Shown here: piece after piece, positions 1 through 5,030 of the stretch
How the letters are laid out: each line of letters starts with the position of its first letter
How positions within the stretch are numbered: position 1 is the first letter of the stretch
Source: Alphaproteobacteria bacterium CG11_big_fil_rev_8_21_14_0_20_44_7
GTDB lineage: Bacteria > Pseudomonadota > Alphaproteobacteria > Rickettsiales > 21-14-0-20-44-7
Assembly (NCBI GenBank): GCA_002787615.1
Contig: PCXJ01000114.1
Span: 1,064-6,093, forward strand
DNA: 5,030 bases
Reading direction: 5' to 3'
Made by a program: the position numbers and the translations under genes
The notes under the pieces: generated by a model
What the model was told of the DNA's origin: nothing
Seen by the model: the letters and a program-made list of their open reading frames with translations, nothing else
Database searches by the model: none

Positions 1-3
1 TCA

Positions 4-1203
4 TTAGTTCAAAATATTAGAGTCAGGGTCGATTATTGAATCAATATACCTGCCCTGAAATAAGGAAATTCCCAGCGACTGACCATAATAAACCGCTTCC
101 CGATTATCGCAGCGTGAAAGGATAACGCGCGAATTGCCGCAATCTGATATTGCCTGCTTTAGACGCTTATTTTCCGCCGAATCAATATCGCTTTTTATAT
201 CGGCATTCCAAAACATTTTTGCCAAGTCAAAACCCAGCGAATTCCGGTCTACTTGCAGGAATCCAAGCGAATCCATGCCATCCAGACAAATTCTATAACC
301 GGATTTTTGTATCATATTTTTTGCCGTCATAAATGCTTTCATATTATTGAACAAATCGGCAAGCTGGATTTCGATAATGATATTTTTCTTGGTTTTTGCG
401 TCAAGTCCACTATCAAAAAGTGCAAAATTCTCGGAAAGCAAAGTTTCGATATTTAAATTGAGGCTAATGGCCGAGCGCAAATATGTTTGCGGAGATTTAC
501 GCACAATTTCCAGCACTCTGCGGTCAAGAATCTGCGTGAGATATCGAAATAAAATCCGATTACTGGCAAGGTTGATATTGAGGGAAATCAACTCCGACAA
601 AGATTGGATGTTGATATATATTTCATTGAAAATGGTTTTAAAACCATCTGCTTTCGCCGCGCAAATCGGCTGTTTGCGTAATGCCGGACTAATATTGGTT
701 TTGCCAAGCTCGCCCTCAACATTTACCAGTTTTTCCGGACTCAAAAAATGCGGGGCATCGGGACGCAGCTTTTGCGCAGGCTTGTTTTTATCCAGCTCCT
801 TGAATTTATACCGCGCGGCGCCGAAAAACTCCGCCCAATTCTCGTTCAACTCATAAAATTTGCAGAATCTCTCATTATCCTCGCCCTCATCATTATAGGC
901 AAGCGGGTCATCCATATATAAATAGCGAAGTTGGAAAACTAGTTTCTTGAGCGCATTCGGTGCTGCTTCCTCACATACTACAAAAATATCATAATCGCTG
1001 GTAATCACCACCCAGCCTTTTGCTTCACGCAATAAATCATTGATGATATTGACGGAGATTTTTAGCTGATAATCGGTTTTATAATGCTCTAACAACTCAG
1101 AAAAACAGAAATGCAAAGCATAGTAACCGTTATGCGATTCCTTCAATGCGCCCAAAATATCAAGCAATACTCTTTCCGAGCCTTTTTTATGTGTTGTTAG
1201 CAT
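4..1203 (-). CDS. Degenerate EAL-domain-like protein, probably non-catalytic
   Basis: 399-residue protein starting at the ATG at 1203-1201 (MLTTHKKGSE); an in-frame ATG at 1278 was rejected because it would run into yebC. The C-terminal half (about 245-390) resembles an EAL (c-di-GMP phosphodiesterase) fold: 'ISLNLN' (246-251) matches the usual 'vsvNlS' strand, 'IIIEIQ' (275-280) matches 'lviEitE', 'GYRICLDGMDSLGF' (302-315) matches 'GvrialDDFGtGysSL', and 'LFQGRYI' (381-387) matches 'vQGyyf'. The EAL tripeptide itself is not visible, the second Asp of the DDFG motif is Gly309, and the second Glu of the EitE motif is Leu281. Catalysis is therefore unlikely, and a binding or scaffolding role is inferred. 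The N-terminal part (about 10-80) is mixed alpha/beta and could be a decayed GGDEF-like or other sensory domain, but I cannot name it. The region from about 100 to 180 is charged and low in hydrophobic residues, probably a linker. No signal peptide or membrane segment is seen, so it is probably cytoplasmic. It is transcribed divergently from yebC. The family call is moderately sure; the biological role is unknown. Confidence 0.7.
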   Translation of the reverse strand: MLTTHKKGSERVLLDILGALKESHNGYYALHFCFSELLEHYKTDYQLKISVNIINDLLREAKGWVVITSDYDIFVVCEEAAPNALKKLVFQLRYLYMDDPLAYNDEGEDNERFCKFYELNENWAEFFGAARYKFKELDKNKPAQKLRPDAPHFLSPEKLVNVEGELGKTNISPALRKQPICAAKADGFKTIFNEIYINIQSLSELISLNINLASNRILFRYLTQILDRRVLEIVRKSPQTYLRSAISLNLNIETLLSENFALFDSGLDAKTKKNIIIEIQLADLFNNMKAFMTAKNMIQKSGYRICLDGMDSLGFLQVDRNSLGFDLAKMFWNADIKSDIDSAENKRLKQAISDCGNSRVILSRCDNREAVYYGQSLGISLFQGRYIDSIIDPDSNILN

Positions 1204-1220
1204 AAAAAAAATATTATACT
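1194..1220 (+). promoter_or_regulatory. Candidate yebC promoter sharing its -10 with the divergent gene
   Basis: On the plus strand TTGTTA (1194-1199) and TATACT (1215-1220) are 15 bp apart. The -10 overlaps the opposing TATAAT (1213-1218), because ATTATACT reads AGTATAAT on the other strand. A start near 1227 would give yebC a leader of about 40 nt. The -35 lies inside the first codons of the EAL-like gene. The only Shine-Dalgarno-like bases are GAGAAG (1249-1254), which is 12 nt from the ATG and weak. Transcription could also enter from elsewhere. Confidence 0.3.
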
Positions 1221-1239
1221 GAATAGAAATAACTGACAA
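1213..1239 (-). promoter_or_regulatory. Candidate promoter for the EAL-like gene, leaderless or nearly so
   Basis: On the minus strand TTGTCA (1239-1234) and a perfect TATAAT (1218-1213) are separated by 15 bp, which is short. The -10 ends 9 nt before the ATG at 1203. Those 9 nt are one A followed by eight T, with no Shine-Dalgarno sequence. A start 7 nt past the -10 would leave a 3-nt leader, and the first purine in range is the A of the ATG itself. This is a prediction from sequence only. Confidence 0.45.
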
Positions 1240-1266
1240 CCGATAACTGAGAAGTAATAGACTAAC

Positions 1267-2016
1267 ATGGCTGGACATTCAAAATTTGCGAATATCAAAC
1301 ATCGAAAAGGCGCACAAGATGCTAAACGCGCCAAAGCTTTTACCAAACTCGCGCGTGAAATCATCGTTTCTGTGAAAACCGGAATGCCCGAACCGGAAAA
1401 TAACCCGCGCCTGCGCTCTGCCATTGCTGCTGCCCGCGCGATGAATATGACAAATGACCGTATTCATTCTGCCATCAAACAAGGTATGGGAAATCAGCCC
1501 GGAGATGATTATGAAGAAATGCGCTATGAAGGCTATGGGCCAAAAGGCATCGCCGTAATCGTTGAAGCGCTAACCAATAACCGTAATCGTACCGCCAGCG
1601 AAGTTCGCTCTGCCTTCACCAAGCATGGTGGGAATCTGGGTGAAACCGGAAGCGTGGCGTTTAGTTTTGAACAGGTTGGGTTGATTGAATATCCCGCCGC
1701 TACAGCATCCGAAGAGGAAATGCTGGAAGCAGCAATTGAAGCAGGGGCAGATAATTGTGAGAGTGATGAGTTTGTCCATTCAATCACTTGCAAACCCGAT
1801 GATTTTAGCGCGGTACGTGGTGCGCTGGAAGAAAAATTCGGCGAAGCTGAAACCGGACGTTTGAGCTGGAATCCGGCAAATACAGTTGAAGCTGATGAAG
1901 ATACTGCAACCAGCTTGATGAAATTGGTAGAAACATTAGAGGATAATGATGATGTCCAATATGTTGTCACCAATGCTGATATTTCTGATGAGATTATGGA
2001 GAAGTTGGCGATCTAG
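1267..2016 (+). CDS. yebC: YebC/PmpR/TACO1-family protein
   Basis: A 249-residue protein of usual family length. The N-terminal helical domain opens with the family signature MAGHSKFANIKHRKGAQDAK (1-20), followed by 'NPRLRSAIAAARAMNM' (46-61). The middle region carries 'YEGYGPKGIAVIVEALTNN' (87-105), 'NRTASEVRSAF' (107-117) and 'GGNLGETGSVAFSF' (121-134), which are the most conserved blocks of the family. An acidic C-terminal part ends in 'LMKLVETLEDNDDVQYVVTNADI' style sequence. The protein was long annotated as a DNA-binding regulator. More recent work on the bacterial and mitochondrial (TACO1) relatives points to a ribosome-associated translation factor helping at proline-rich stretches. 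It is cytoplasmic. Phe7 replaces the Trp seen in E. coli, which I recall as common in alphaproteobacteria. The ATG start is fixed by the conserved N-terminus. In many proteobacteria yebC lies directly before ruvC; here a small four-helix gene lies between them. GC of 1321-1680 by hand count is about 51 percent. Confidence 0.97.
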   Translation: MAGHSKFANIKHRKGAQDAKRAKAFTKLAREIIVSVKTGMPEPENNPRLRSAIAAARAMNMTNDRIHSAIKQGMGNQPGDDYEEMRYEGYGPKGIAVIVEALTNNRNRTASEVRSAFTKHGGNLGETGSVAFSFEQVGLIEYPAATASEEEMLEAAIEAGADNCESDEFVHSITCKPDDFSAVRGALEEKFGEAETGRLSWNPANTVEADEDTATSLMKLVETLEDNDDVQYVVTNADISDEIMEKLAI

Positions 2017-2024
2017 CAGTATAT

Positions 2025-2028
2025 GGAA
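2025..2028 (+). promoter_or_regulatory. Ribosome binding site that decides the start of the four-helix gene
   Basis: GGAA at 2025-2028 is the only purine-rich Shine-Dalgarno-like run in the 20-nt gap after yebC. GGA (2025-2027) lies 9 nt from the ATG at 2037 but only 3 nt from an in-frame TTG at 2031. This favours the ATG as the true start. Confidence 0.45.
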
Positions 2029-2036
2029 AATTGAGC

Positions 2037-2402
2037 ATGGAACATGGATATAGAAATCTCGAAGTTTGGCAATTCTCGAGAGAATTGGCGAATTTGGTAT
2101 ATGATTTAACTACCAACTTTCCCAAAGAAGAAATTTATGGCTTAACAAATCAAATGCGTAGGTCTGCCGTTTCTGTAGCTTCAAATATTGCCGAAGGTAA
2201 TGAGAGACATGGCAAGAAAGAATTTATTCATTTTATAGGCATTGCTAGAGGTTCGTTAGCTGAACTTGAAACACAAGCAATAATCGCCAACGATAGAAAT
2301 TTTATGGAGAGAGATAATCTGGGTAATTTGCTGGAGCTAACTTCTAAAATAGCTAAAATGCTATGGGGGCTTAGAAAAAGCTTGGAAAGAGATAATCAAT
2401 GA
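2037..2402 (+). CDS. Four-helix-bundle protein of the 23S rRNA intervening-sequence (IVS) family
   Basis: A 121-residue protein, the usual length for this family. The signature blocks in order are: 'YRNLEVWQFSRELA' (5-18, the usual 'f.dLeVWq.ar.La'); 'FPKEEIYGLTNQMRRSAVSV' (28-47) running into 'ASNIAEG' (48-54); and 'EFIHFIGIARGSLAELETQ' (62-80). A final helix lies at about 95-115. The family was named after open reading frames inside intervening sequences of 23S rRNA genes, for example in Leptospira and Coxiella. Many members are free-standing, and diversity-generating-retroelement Avd proteins share the fold. Its biochemical role is not established; the basic, helical character is compatible with nucleic-acid binding. 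No rRNA sequence surrounds this copy. It starts 20 nt after yebC, and its TGA overlaps the ruvC ATG (ATGA, 2399-2402), so it is probably cotranscribed and coupled with ruvC. By hand count 2041-2400 is about 36 percent GC, against about 51 percent for a stretch of yebC. Together with its unusual position this suggests recent acquisition. A TTG at 2031 would add two residues (MS) but fits the ribosome site worse. Confidence 0.93.
   Translation: MEHGYRNLEVWQFSRELANLVYDLTTNFPKEEIYGLTNQMRRSAVSVASNIAEGNERHGKKEFIHFIGIARGSLAELETQAIIANDRNFMERDNLGNLLELTSKIAKMLWGLRKSLERDNQ
2384..2392 (+). promoter_or_regulatory. ruvC ribosome binding site inside the upstream gene
   Basis: The purine run GGAAAGAGA lies within the last codons of the four-helix gene and ends 6 nt before the ruvC ATG at 2399. 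With the ATGA stop/start overlap this is the layout of translational coupling. It is the clearest Shine-Dalgarno-like site in the window and supports the ruvC start. Confidence 0.6.
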
Positions 2403-2887
2403 TCAATGCTCACCGTTCCAAAGTCATACTCGGCATCGACCCAGGATTGCGCAAAACCGGATGGGGCATTATTGAATCGGTAAATAATAACCTCAAATTT
2501 GTCGCCTGCGGAACAATCAAAACTTCTGATAAGAAATCATTATGCGAGCGGCTCGGTGAATTATCTCAAGGTTTGCAGGCGGTCATAAAGGAATATGACC
2601 CCGATATTGCTGCAATTGAAGAAACCTTCGTCAATATGAACGGACAATCCACACTAAAGCTCGGACAGGCGCGCGGTGCATTGATTGTGACTATGGTAAA
2701 TGTTGGGCTGGAAGTCTTTGAATATTCCGCAAGGCTGGTGAAGAAAAGCGTTGTCGGAAGCGGAAGGGCAGAAAAACACCAGATAGAAATGATGGTCAAA
2801 ACACTTCTGCCTAAAGCAAATCCGGACTCGGAAGATGCTGCTGATGCTTTGGCGGTGGCCATCACGCACTCGAACCATTCAAATTAA
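2399..2887 (+). CDS. ruvC: Crossover junction endodeoxyribonuclease RuvC
   Basis: A 162-residue Holliday-junction resolvase that acts as a dimer with the RuvAB branch-migration motor in recombinational repair, in the cytoplasm. The RNase-H-like fold begins with 'LGIDPGLRKTGWG' (11-23). All four metal-binding acidic residues are present by alignment to E. coli D7, E66, D138 and D141: Asp14, Glu74 (in 'AAIEETF'), Asp146 and Asp149 (in 'SEDAADALAVAIT'). Also present are 'LKLGQARGALIV' (87-98), 'VFEYSARLVKKSVVG' (106-120) and the lysine of 'SGRAEKHQIE' (121-130). It is slightly shorter than E. coli RuvC because the C-terminal tail after 'AITHSNHSN' is brief; the catalytic core is complete. The ATG overlaps the TGA of the four-helix gene, and a good ribosome site lies just upstream. 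The common yebC-ruvC-ruvA-ruvB order is broken: downstream is a palindromic repeat and a converging gene, so ruvA and ruvB must lie elsewhere. Confidence 0.97.
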   Translation: MINAHRSKVILGIDPGLRKTGWGIIESVNNNLKFVACGTIKTSDKKSLCERLGELSQGLQAVIKEYDPDIAAIEETFVNMNGQSTLKLGQARGALIVTMVNVGLEVFEYSARLVKKSVVGSGRAEKHQIEMMVKTLLPKANPDSEDAADALAVAITHSNHSN

Positions 2888-2888
2888 T

Positions 2889-2981
2889 CTTCATTACGAG
2901 GACGCATCGCCGAGGAAGCAATCCAGAGCAATTCACAAAAACCCTAGATTGCCACGCTCACCCTGTTCGCTCGCAATGACG
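2889..2981. repeat. Imperfect palindromic repeat between ruvC and mtaB, overlapping the end of mtaB
   Basis: Two arms align without gaps. The outer arm TCATTACGAG (2891-2900) pairs with CTCGCAATGA (2970-2979) with one mismatch. The inner arm GAAGCAATC (2915-2923) pairs with GATTGCCAC (2947-2955) with two mismatches. They are separated by 14-base middle parts of equal length on each side (2901-2914 and 2956-2969) that pair poorly. The loop is 2924-2946. The words 'CGTCATTGCGAG' and 'GCAATCCAG' match, from memory, a palindromic intergenic repeat dispersed in many bacterial genomes, including alphaproteobacteria. The element starts 1 nt after the ruvC stop and extends about 38 bp into mtaB. Only one copy is visible in this window, so its dispersal in this genome is inferred. 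Confidence 0.75.
2891..2979. terminator. Possible bidirectional terminator formed by the palindromic repeat
   Basis: The repeat lies exactly where ruvC (plus) and mtaB (minus) converge, and its arms can fold into a long interrupted hairpin on either strand. There is no U-tract after the stem on either strand, so it is not a classical intrinsic terminator. On the minus strand the stem would include the last codons of mtaB. No better hairpin was found between the two stop codons. Confidence 0.25.
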
Positions 2982-4197
2982 TTTCGTGAGTGCCGGAAAT
3001 TTCCAACTCAACAATCTCTCCCACTTCATAGCCGGAAATTTGCACCGGTAAAAACTGTTCGGTATGGCCTTTATTCTCGGATTCAATCAGAACTTTTTCG
3101 GTTTTTCCAACCCGCGATTCTAACAATCTCTGCATTTGAATTTCACCTTCTGCGCGCAAAATTGCCGCCCGTTCTTTGCGGATTTTTTTCGGCACTTGAT
3201 TTGGAATTTTTGCAGCAGGTGTTCCCTCACGCTCCGAATATGGGAAGATATGCAGATGCGTCAATCCAAGTTCGGAAATCAGGTTCTTTGTGTTCTCAAA
3301 CATATCATCAGTCTCAGTAGGAAATCCGGCAATGATATCTGCGCCAAACACCACATCTTCCCGCAAACTTCGCGCGCGTGCTACAAAATCCACTACATCC
3401 GCCCGCAAATGTCGGCGCTTCATGCGTTTCAAAATCATATCATCGCCCGCCTGCAAACTAATATGCAGATGCGGCATAAAGCGTTTCTCATTTGCCAGCA
3501 ATTCAAAAACCTCGTCATCAACCTCTTTCGGGTCGATGGATGAAAGCCGCAAACGCGCTAAATCGGGAATCATTTTCAGCATACGTTTCGCCAAATTTCC
3601 CAGCGTTGGCCTGCCCGGCAAATCCAGCCCATAATCGGTAATATCAACTCCGGTCAGAACAATTTCCCGAAAGCCTCTTTCCACCAACTGCTTTGCGTGT
3701 GAAATAATATCTCCCACAGGGACAGAACGATTATTCCCACGGCCAAACGGGATGATGCAAAATGTGCAGCGATGGTTGCAGCCATTTTGGATTTGCAGAA
3801 ATGCGCGGGTTTTGCCGTCATAAGAATCAACCATATGCAGCGCAGTTTCCTGCAATTCCATAATGTCGTTCACTTTGGATTTTTCACCATCAAGGTTCAA
3901 ATAACTTGCCTTCTCTAACTTCTCCTGATTGCCCAAAACATTATCCACCTCGGGCATGTCGGAATATTTTTGCGGATTAATCTGCGCCGCACAGCCGGTG
4001 ACAATAATTTGTTTATCGGGATTTTCGCGCCGCGCTTTGCGGATTGCCTGCCGCGCCTGACGCTCTGCCTCGGATGTTACCGCGCAAGTGTTGAAGACAA
4101 TTGCATTTTCCACGCCGGAGCGCGCCAGATTATCGCGGATAACTTCGCTCTCATAAATATTCAAGCGGCAGCCGAATGTTACAATTTGGTTTTGCAT
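2944..4197 (-). CDS. mtaB: tRNA (t6A37)-C2 methylthiotransferase MtaB
   Basis: A 417-residue radical-SAM methylthiotransferase of normal family length. It adds a methylthio group to t6A at position 37 of tRNAs reading ANN codons (ms2t6A), which supports decoding accuracy. The N-terminal MTTase domain has the three cluster cysteines: Cys10 (in 'TFGCRLNIYESEV'), Cys38 ('FNTCAVTSEAE') and Cys69 ('VTGCAAQ'). The radical-SAM CxxxCxxC motif is Cys140, Cys144 and Cys147 in 'QNGCNHRCTFCIIPFGRG'. Later conserved parts are 'LTGVDITDYG' (181-190), 'HISLQAGDD' (245-253), 'ADIIAGFPTET' (286-296) and 'HIFPYSEREGTPA' (316-328). A TRAM-like RNA-binding domain covers about 357-410. 'FGCRLN' rather than 'YGCQMN' or 'LGCPKN' points to MtaB rather than MiaB or RimO. 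The gene lies 42 nt after dapF on the same strand. Oddity: residues 407-417 (SLRANRVSVAI), part of codon 406 and the TAG stop are encoded by the palindromic repeat, so the native C-terminus seems to have been replaced. Confidence 0.95.
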   Translation of the reverse strand: MQNQIVTFGCRLNIYESEVIRDNLARSGVENAIVFNTCAVTSEAERQARQAIRKARRENPDKQIIVTGCAAQINPQKYSDMPEVDNVLGNQEKLEKASYLNLDGEKSKVNDIMELQETALHMVDSYDGKTRAFLQIQNGCNHRCTFCIIPFGRGNNRSVPVGDIISHAKQLVERGFREIVLTGVDITDYGLDLPGRPTLGNLAKRMLKMIPDLARLRLSSIDPKEVDDEVFELLANEKRFMPHLHISLQAGDDMILKRMKRRHLRADVVDFVARARSLREDVVFGADIIAGFPTETDDMFENTKNLISELGLTHLHIFPYSEREGTPAAKIPNQVPKKIRKERAAILRAEGEIQMQRLLESRVGKTEKVLIESENKGHTEQFLPVQISGYEVGEIVELEISGTHETSLRANRVSVAI

Positions 4198-4206
4198 GGG
4201 GCGCGG

Positions 4207-4235
4207 AGTATAGCTATAATCTCTTGGAATTACAA
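4207..4235 (-). promoter_or_regulatory. Candidate mtaB promoter in the dapF-mtaB gap, leaderless or nearly so
   Basis: On the minus strand TTGTAA (4235-4230) and TATACT (4212-4207) are separated by exactly 17 bp. The -10 ends 9 nt before the ATG at 4197, and those 9 nt are CCGCGCCCC, with no Shine-Dalgarno sequence. A start 7 nt past the -10 leaves about 3 nt of leader. The very GC-rich discriminator resembles that of stringently controlled promoters, but this is inference. The gene may also be read through from dapF. Confidence 0.4.
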
Positions 4236-4239
4236 TTGA

Positions 4240-5030
4240 TTATTTAAATAGAGCTTCATCAAACTCACCGTGATATGGGGTTGCGACCTTTCCGGTCATC
4301 AGCACATAGCCTTCTTCATGCCACTCGATAAGCAATTTTCCGCCCGGAAGTTCTACCACGGCTTTCGGTTCTTCTATCAGCTCCAAAGTCACGGCCAGCA
4401 CCAAGGTTGCACAGGCAGCCGTGCCGCAAGCCAGAGTTTTTCCCACACCGCGTTCCCAAACTTTCATACGGATGCTGTTATCTTCATTTATTTCTGCCAC
4501 GCTAACATTTGTCCGTTCGGGGAAGATTTCATGCTTTTCCAGCAGGGGGCCATAAGCGCGGAGGTTAATTGCGTCAATATCATCCACAAAAAATACGATA
4601 TGCGGATTGCCCATACTCACCGCCGCAGGCTCTTCCAGCGGGCCAACGCTTAGCGGTAATTGCAACACATCCAAATCTTGTGCCAGCGGAATCTTATCCC
4701 AGTCAAAAACCGGCTCACCCATATTCACCGTAACTTCATCTGCTCCGGCACGCTTGACCGTAAGCAGGTTAGATTTTGTTTGCACCGTAACTTCATCCTT
4801 GCCCAATTCTTCTATGAGCATAAAACCAACGCAGCGTGTGGCATTTCCGCAGGCTTTCACCTCGCTACCGTCAGAGTTGAAGATACGCATAAATATATCG
4901 GCTTTTTCCGAGTTTTCCAGCAACACGACTTGGTCGCAACCTATGCCGAAGCGGCGATAAGCAATCCATTTGGCTTTCGCCGGAGTTAGCTCAAATTTCT
5001 GGTTGCGCGTGTCGATGACTACAAAATCAT
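4240..5030 (-). CDS. dapF: Diaminopimelate epimerase DapF, start outside the window
   Basis: The frame stays open from the TAA at 4242-4240 to the window edge. The first complete codons read 'DFVVIDTRNQKFELTPAKAK', the segment that in DapF follows the N-terminal 'HGLGN'; the last two bases (AT) fit the Asn codon. About a dozen codons are missing. DapF is a cofactor-independent epimerase converting LL- to meso-diaminopimelate for lysine and peptidoglycan synthesis in the cytoplasm. Both catalytic cysteines are present: 'ACGNATRC' (Cys at 4849-4851) and 'LACGTAACA' (Cys at 4426-4428), 141 residues apart, close to the 144 of the H. influenzae enzyme (Cys73 and Cys217). 'RRFGIGCDQVV', 'IFNSDGSEV', 'MGNPHIVFFV', 'PERTNVSVA' and 'VWERGVGKT' are the other family blocks, including the substrate-binding Glu-Arg of 'ERG'. 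A GTG at 4926 is internal and not the start. dapF precedes mtaB on the same strand, a pairing I recall from alphaproteobacteria. Confidence 0.96.
   Translation of the reverse strand, partial: DFVVIDTRNQKFELTPAKAKWIAYRRFGIGCDQVVLLENSEKADIFMRIFNSDGSEVKACGNATRCVGFMLIEELGKDEVTVQTKSNLLTVKRAGADEVTVNMGEPVFDWDKIPLAQDLDVLQLPLSVGPLEEPAAVSMGNPHIVFFVDDIDAINLRAYGPLLEKHEIFPERTNVSVAEINEDNSIRMKVWERGVGKTLACGTAACATLVLAVTLELIEEPKAVVELPGGKLLIEWHEEGYVLMTGKVATPYHGEFDEALFK

Noticed and set aside
347..856. 169-residue plus-strand open frame within the EAL-like gene
   Set aside because: It is antisense to the EAL-like gene and has a composition typical of a complementary-strand frame, with no domain and no ribosome site recognised.
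1204..1278. Upstream ATG at 1278 extending the EAL-like protein by 25 residues
   Set aside because: It would overlap the start of yebC and cover the whole promoter gap; the added residues are not protein-like and the ATG at 1203 fits the promoter.
2031..2036. TTG start for the four-helix gene
   Set aside because: The ribosome site would be only 3 nt away; the ATG two codons later has 9-nt spacing and fits the family N-terminus.
2017..2036. Remnant of 23S rRNA next to the IVS-type gene
   Set aside because: The flanks are yebC and ruvC coding sequence with only 20 nt between genes; no rRNA-like sequence is present.
2889..2981. CRISPR repeat or insertion-sequence end
   Set aside because: It is a single copy with no spacers, no transposase gene and no second terminal repeat in the window.
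2835..3320. 161-residue plus-strand open frame across the ruvC end and mtaB
   Set aside because: It runs antisense to well-conserved mtaB, crosses the repeat and shows no recognisable domain; it is a shadow frame.
4209..4218. TATAGCTATA palindrome as an operator
   Set aside because: It is only 10 bp of AT-rich sequence and overlaps the predicted -10 of mtaB; there is no independent support for a regulator site.
4240..4926. dapF starting at GTG 4926
   Set aside because: The frame continues upstream to the window edge with clear DapF sequence (DFVVIDTR and RRFGIGCDQ), so the gene is cut by the window, not short.

Overview
The window looks like an ordinary chromosomal segment of an alphaproteobacterium with moderate GC, probably from an uncultured lineage. 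The evidence is the YebC N-terminus (MAGHSKF, with Phe where E. coli has Trp, a form I recall as common in alphaproteobacteria), the RuvC 'GSGRAEK' stretch, and a dapF-mtaB gene pair, an order I recall from alphaproteobacteria. The placement is by recognition, not by a search.

Layout. Positions 4-1203 (minus) hold a protein with a degenerate EAL-like domain. It diverges from yebC (1267-2016, plus) across a 63-bp gap whose AT-rich centre can be read as a -10 element on both strands. After yebC come a small four-helix-bundle gene of the 23S rRNA intervening-sequence protein family (2037-2402, plus) and then ruvC (2399-2887, plus), which overlaps it by ATGA. Facing them on the minus strand are dapF (4240 to the window end, missing its first few codons) and then mtaB (2944-4197). 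The two gene sets converge on an imperfect palindromic repeat at about 2889-2981.

Function. YebC (translation factor or regulator), RuvC (Holliday-junction resolution), MtaB (tRNA methylthiolation) and DapF (diaminopimelate and lysine synthesis) are housekeeping genes. The less ordinary parts are: (i) the palindromic repeat, which encodes the last 11-12 residues and the stop codon of MtaB; (ii) the GC-poor four-helix-bundle gene wedged between yebC and ruvC and apparently translationally coupled to ruvC; (iii) two minus-strand genes whose best promoter candidates sit exactly 9 nt from the ATG, suggesting leaderless or nearly leaderless mRNAs; and (iv) the EAL-like protein, which has lost most c-di-GMP phosphodiesterase signature residues. 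I found no defence system, CRISPR array, transposase, tRNA or rRNA gene, and no gene-free stretch longer than 300 bases. I do not see a new multi-gene system here.
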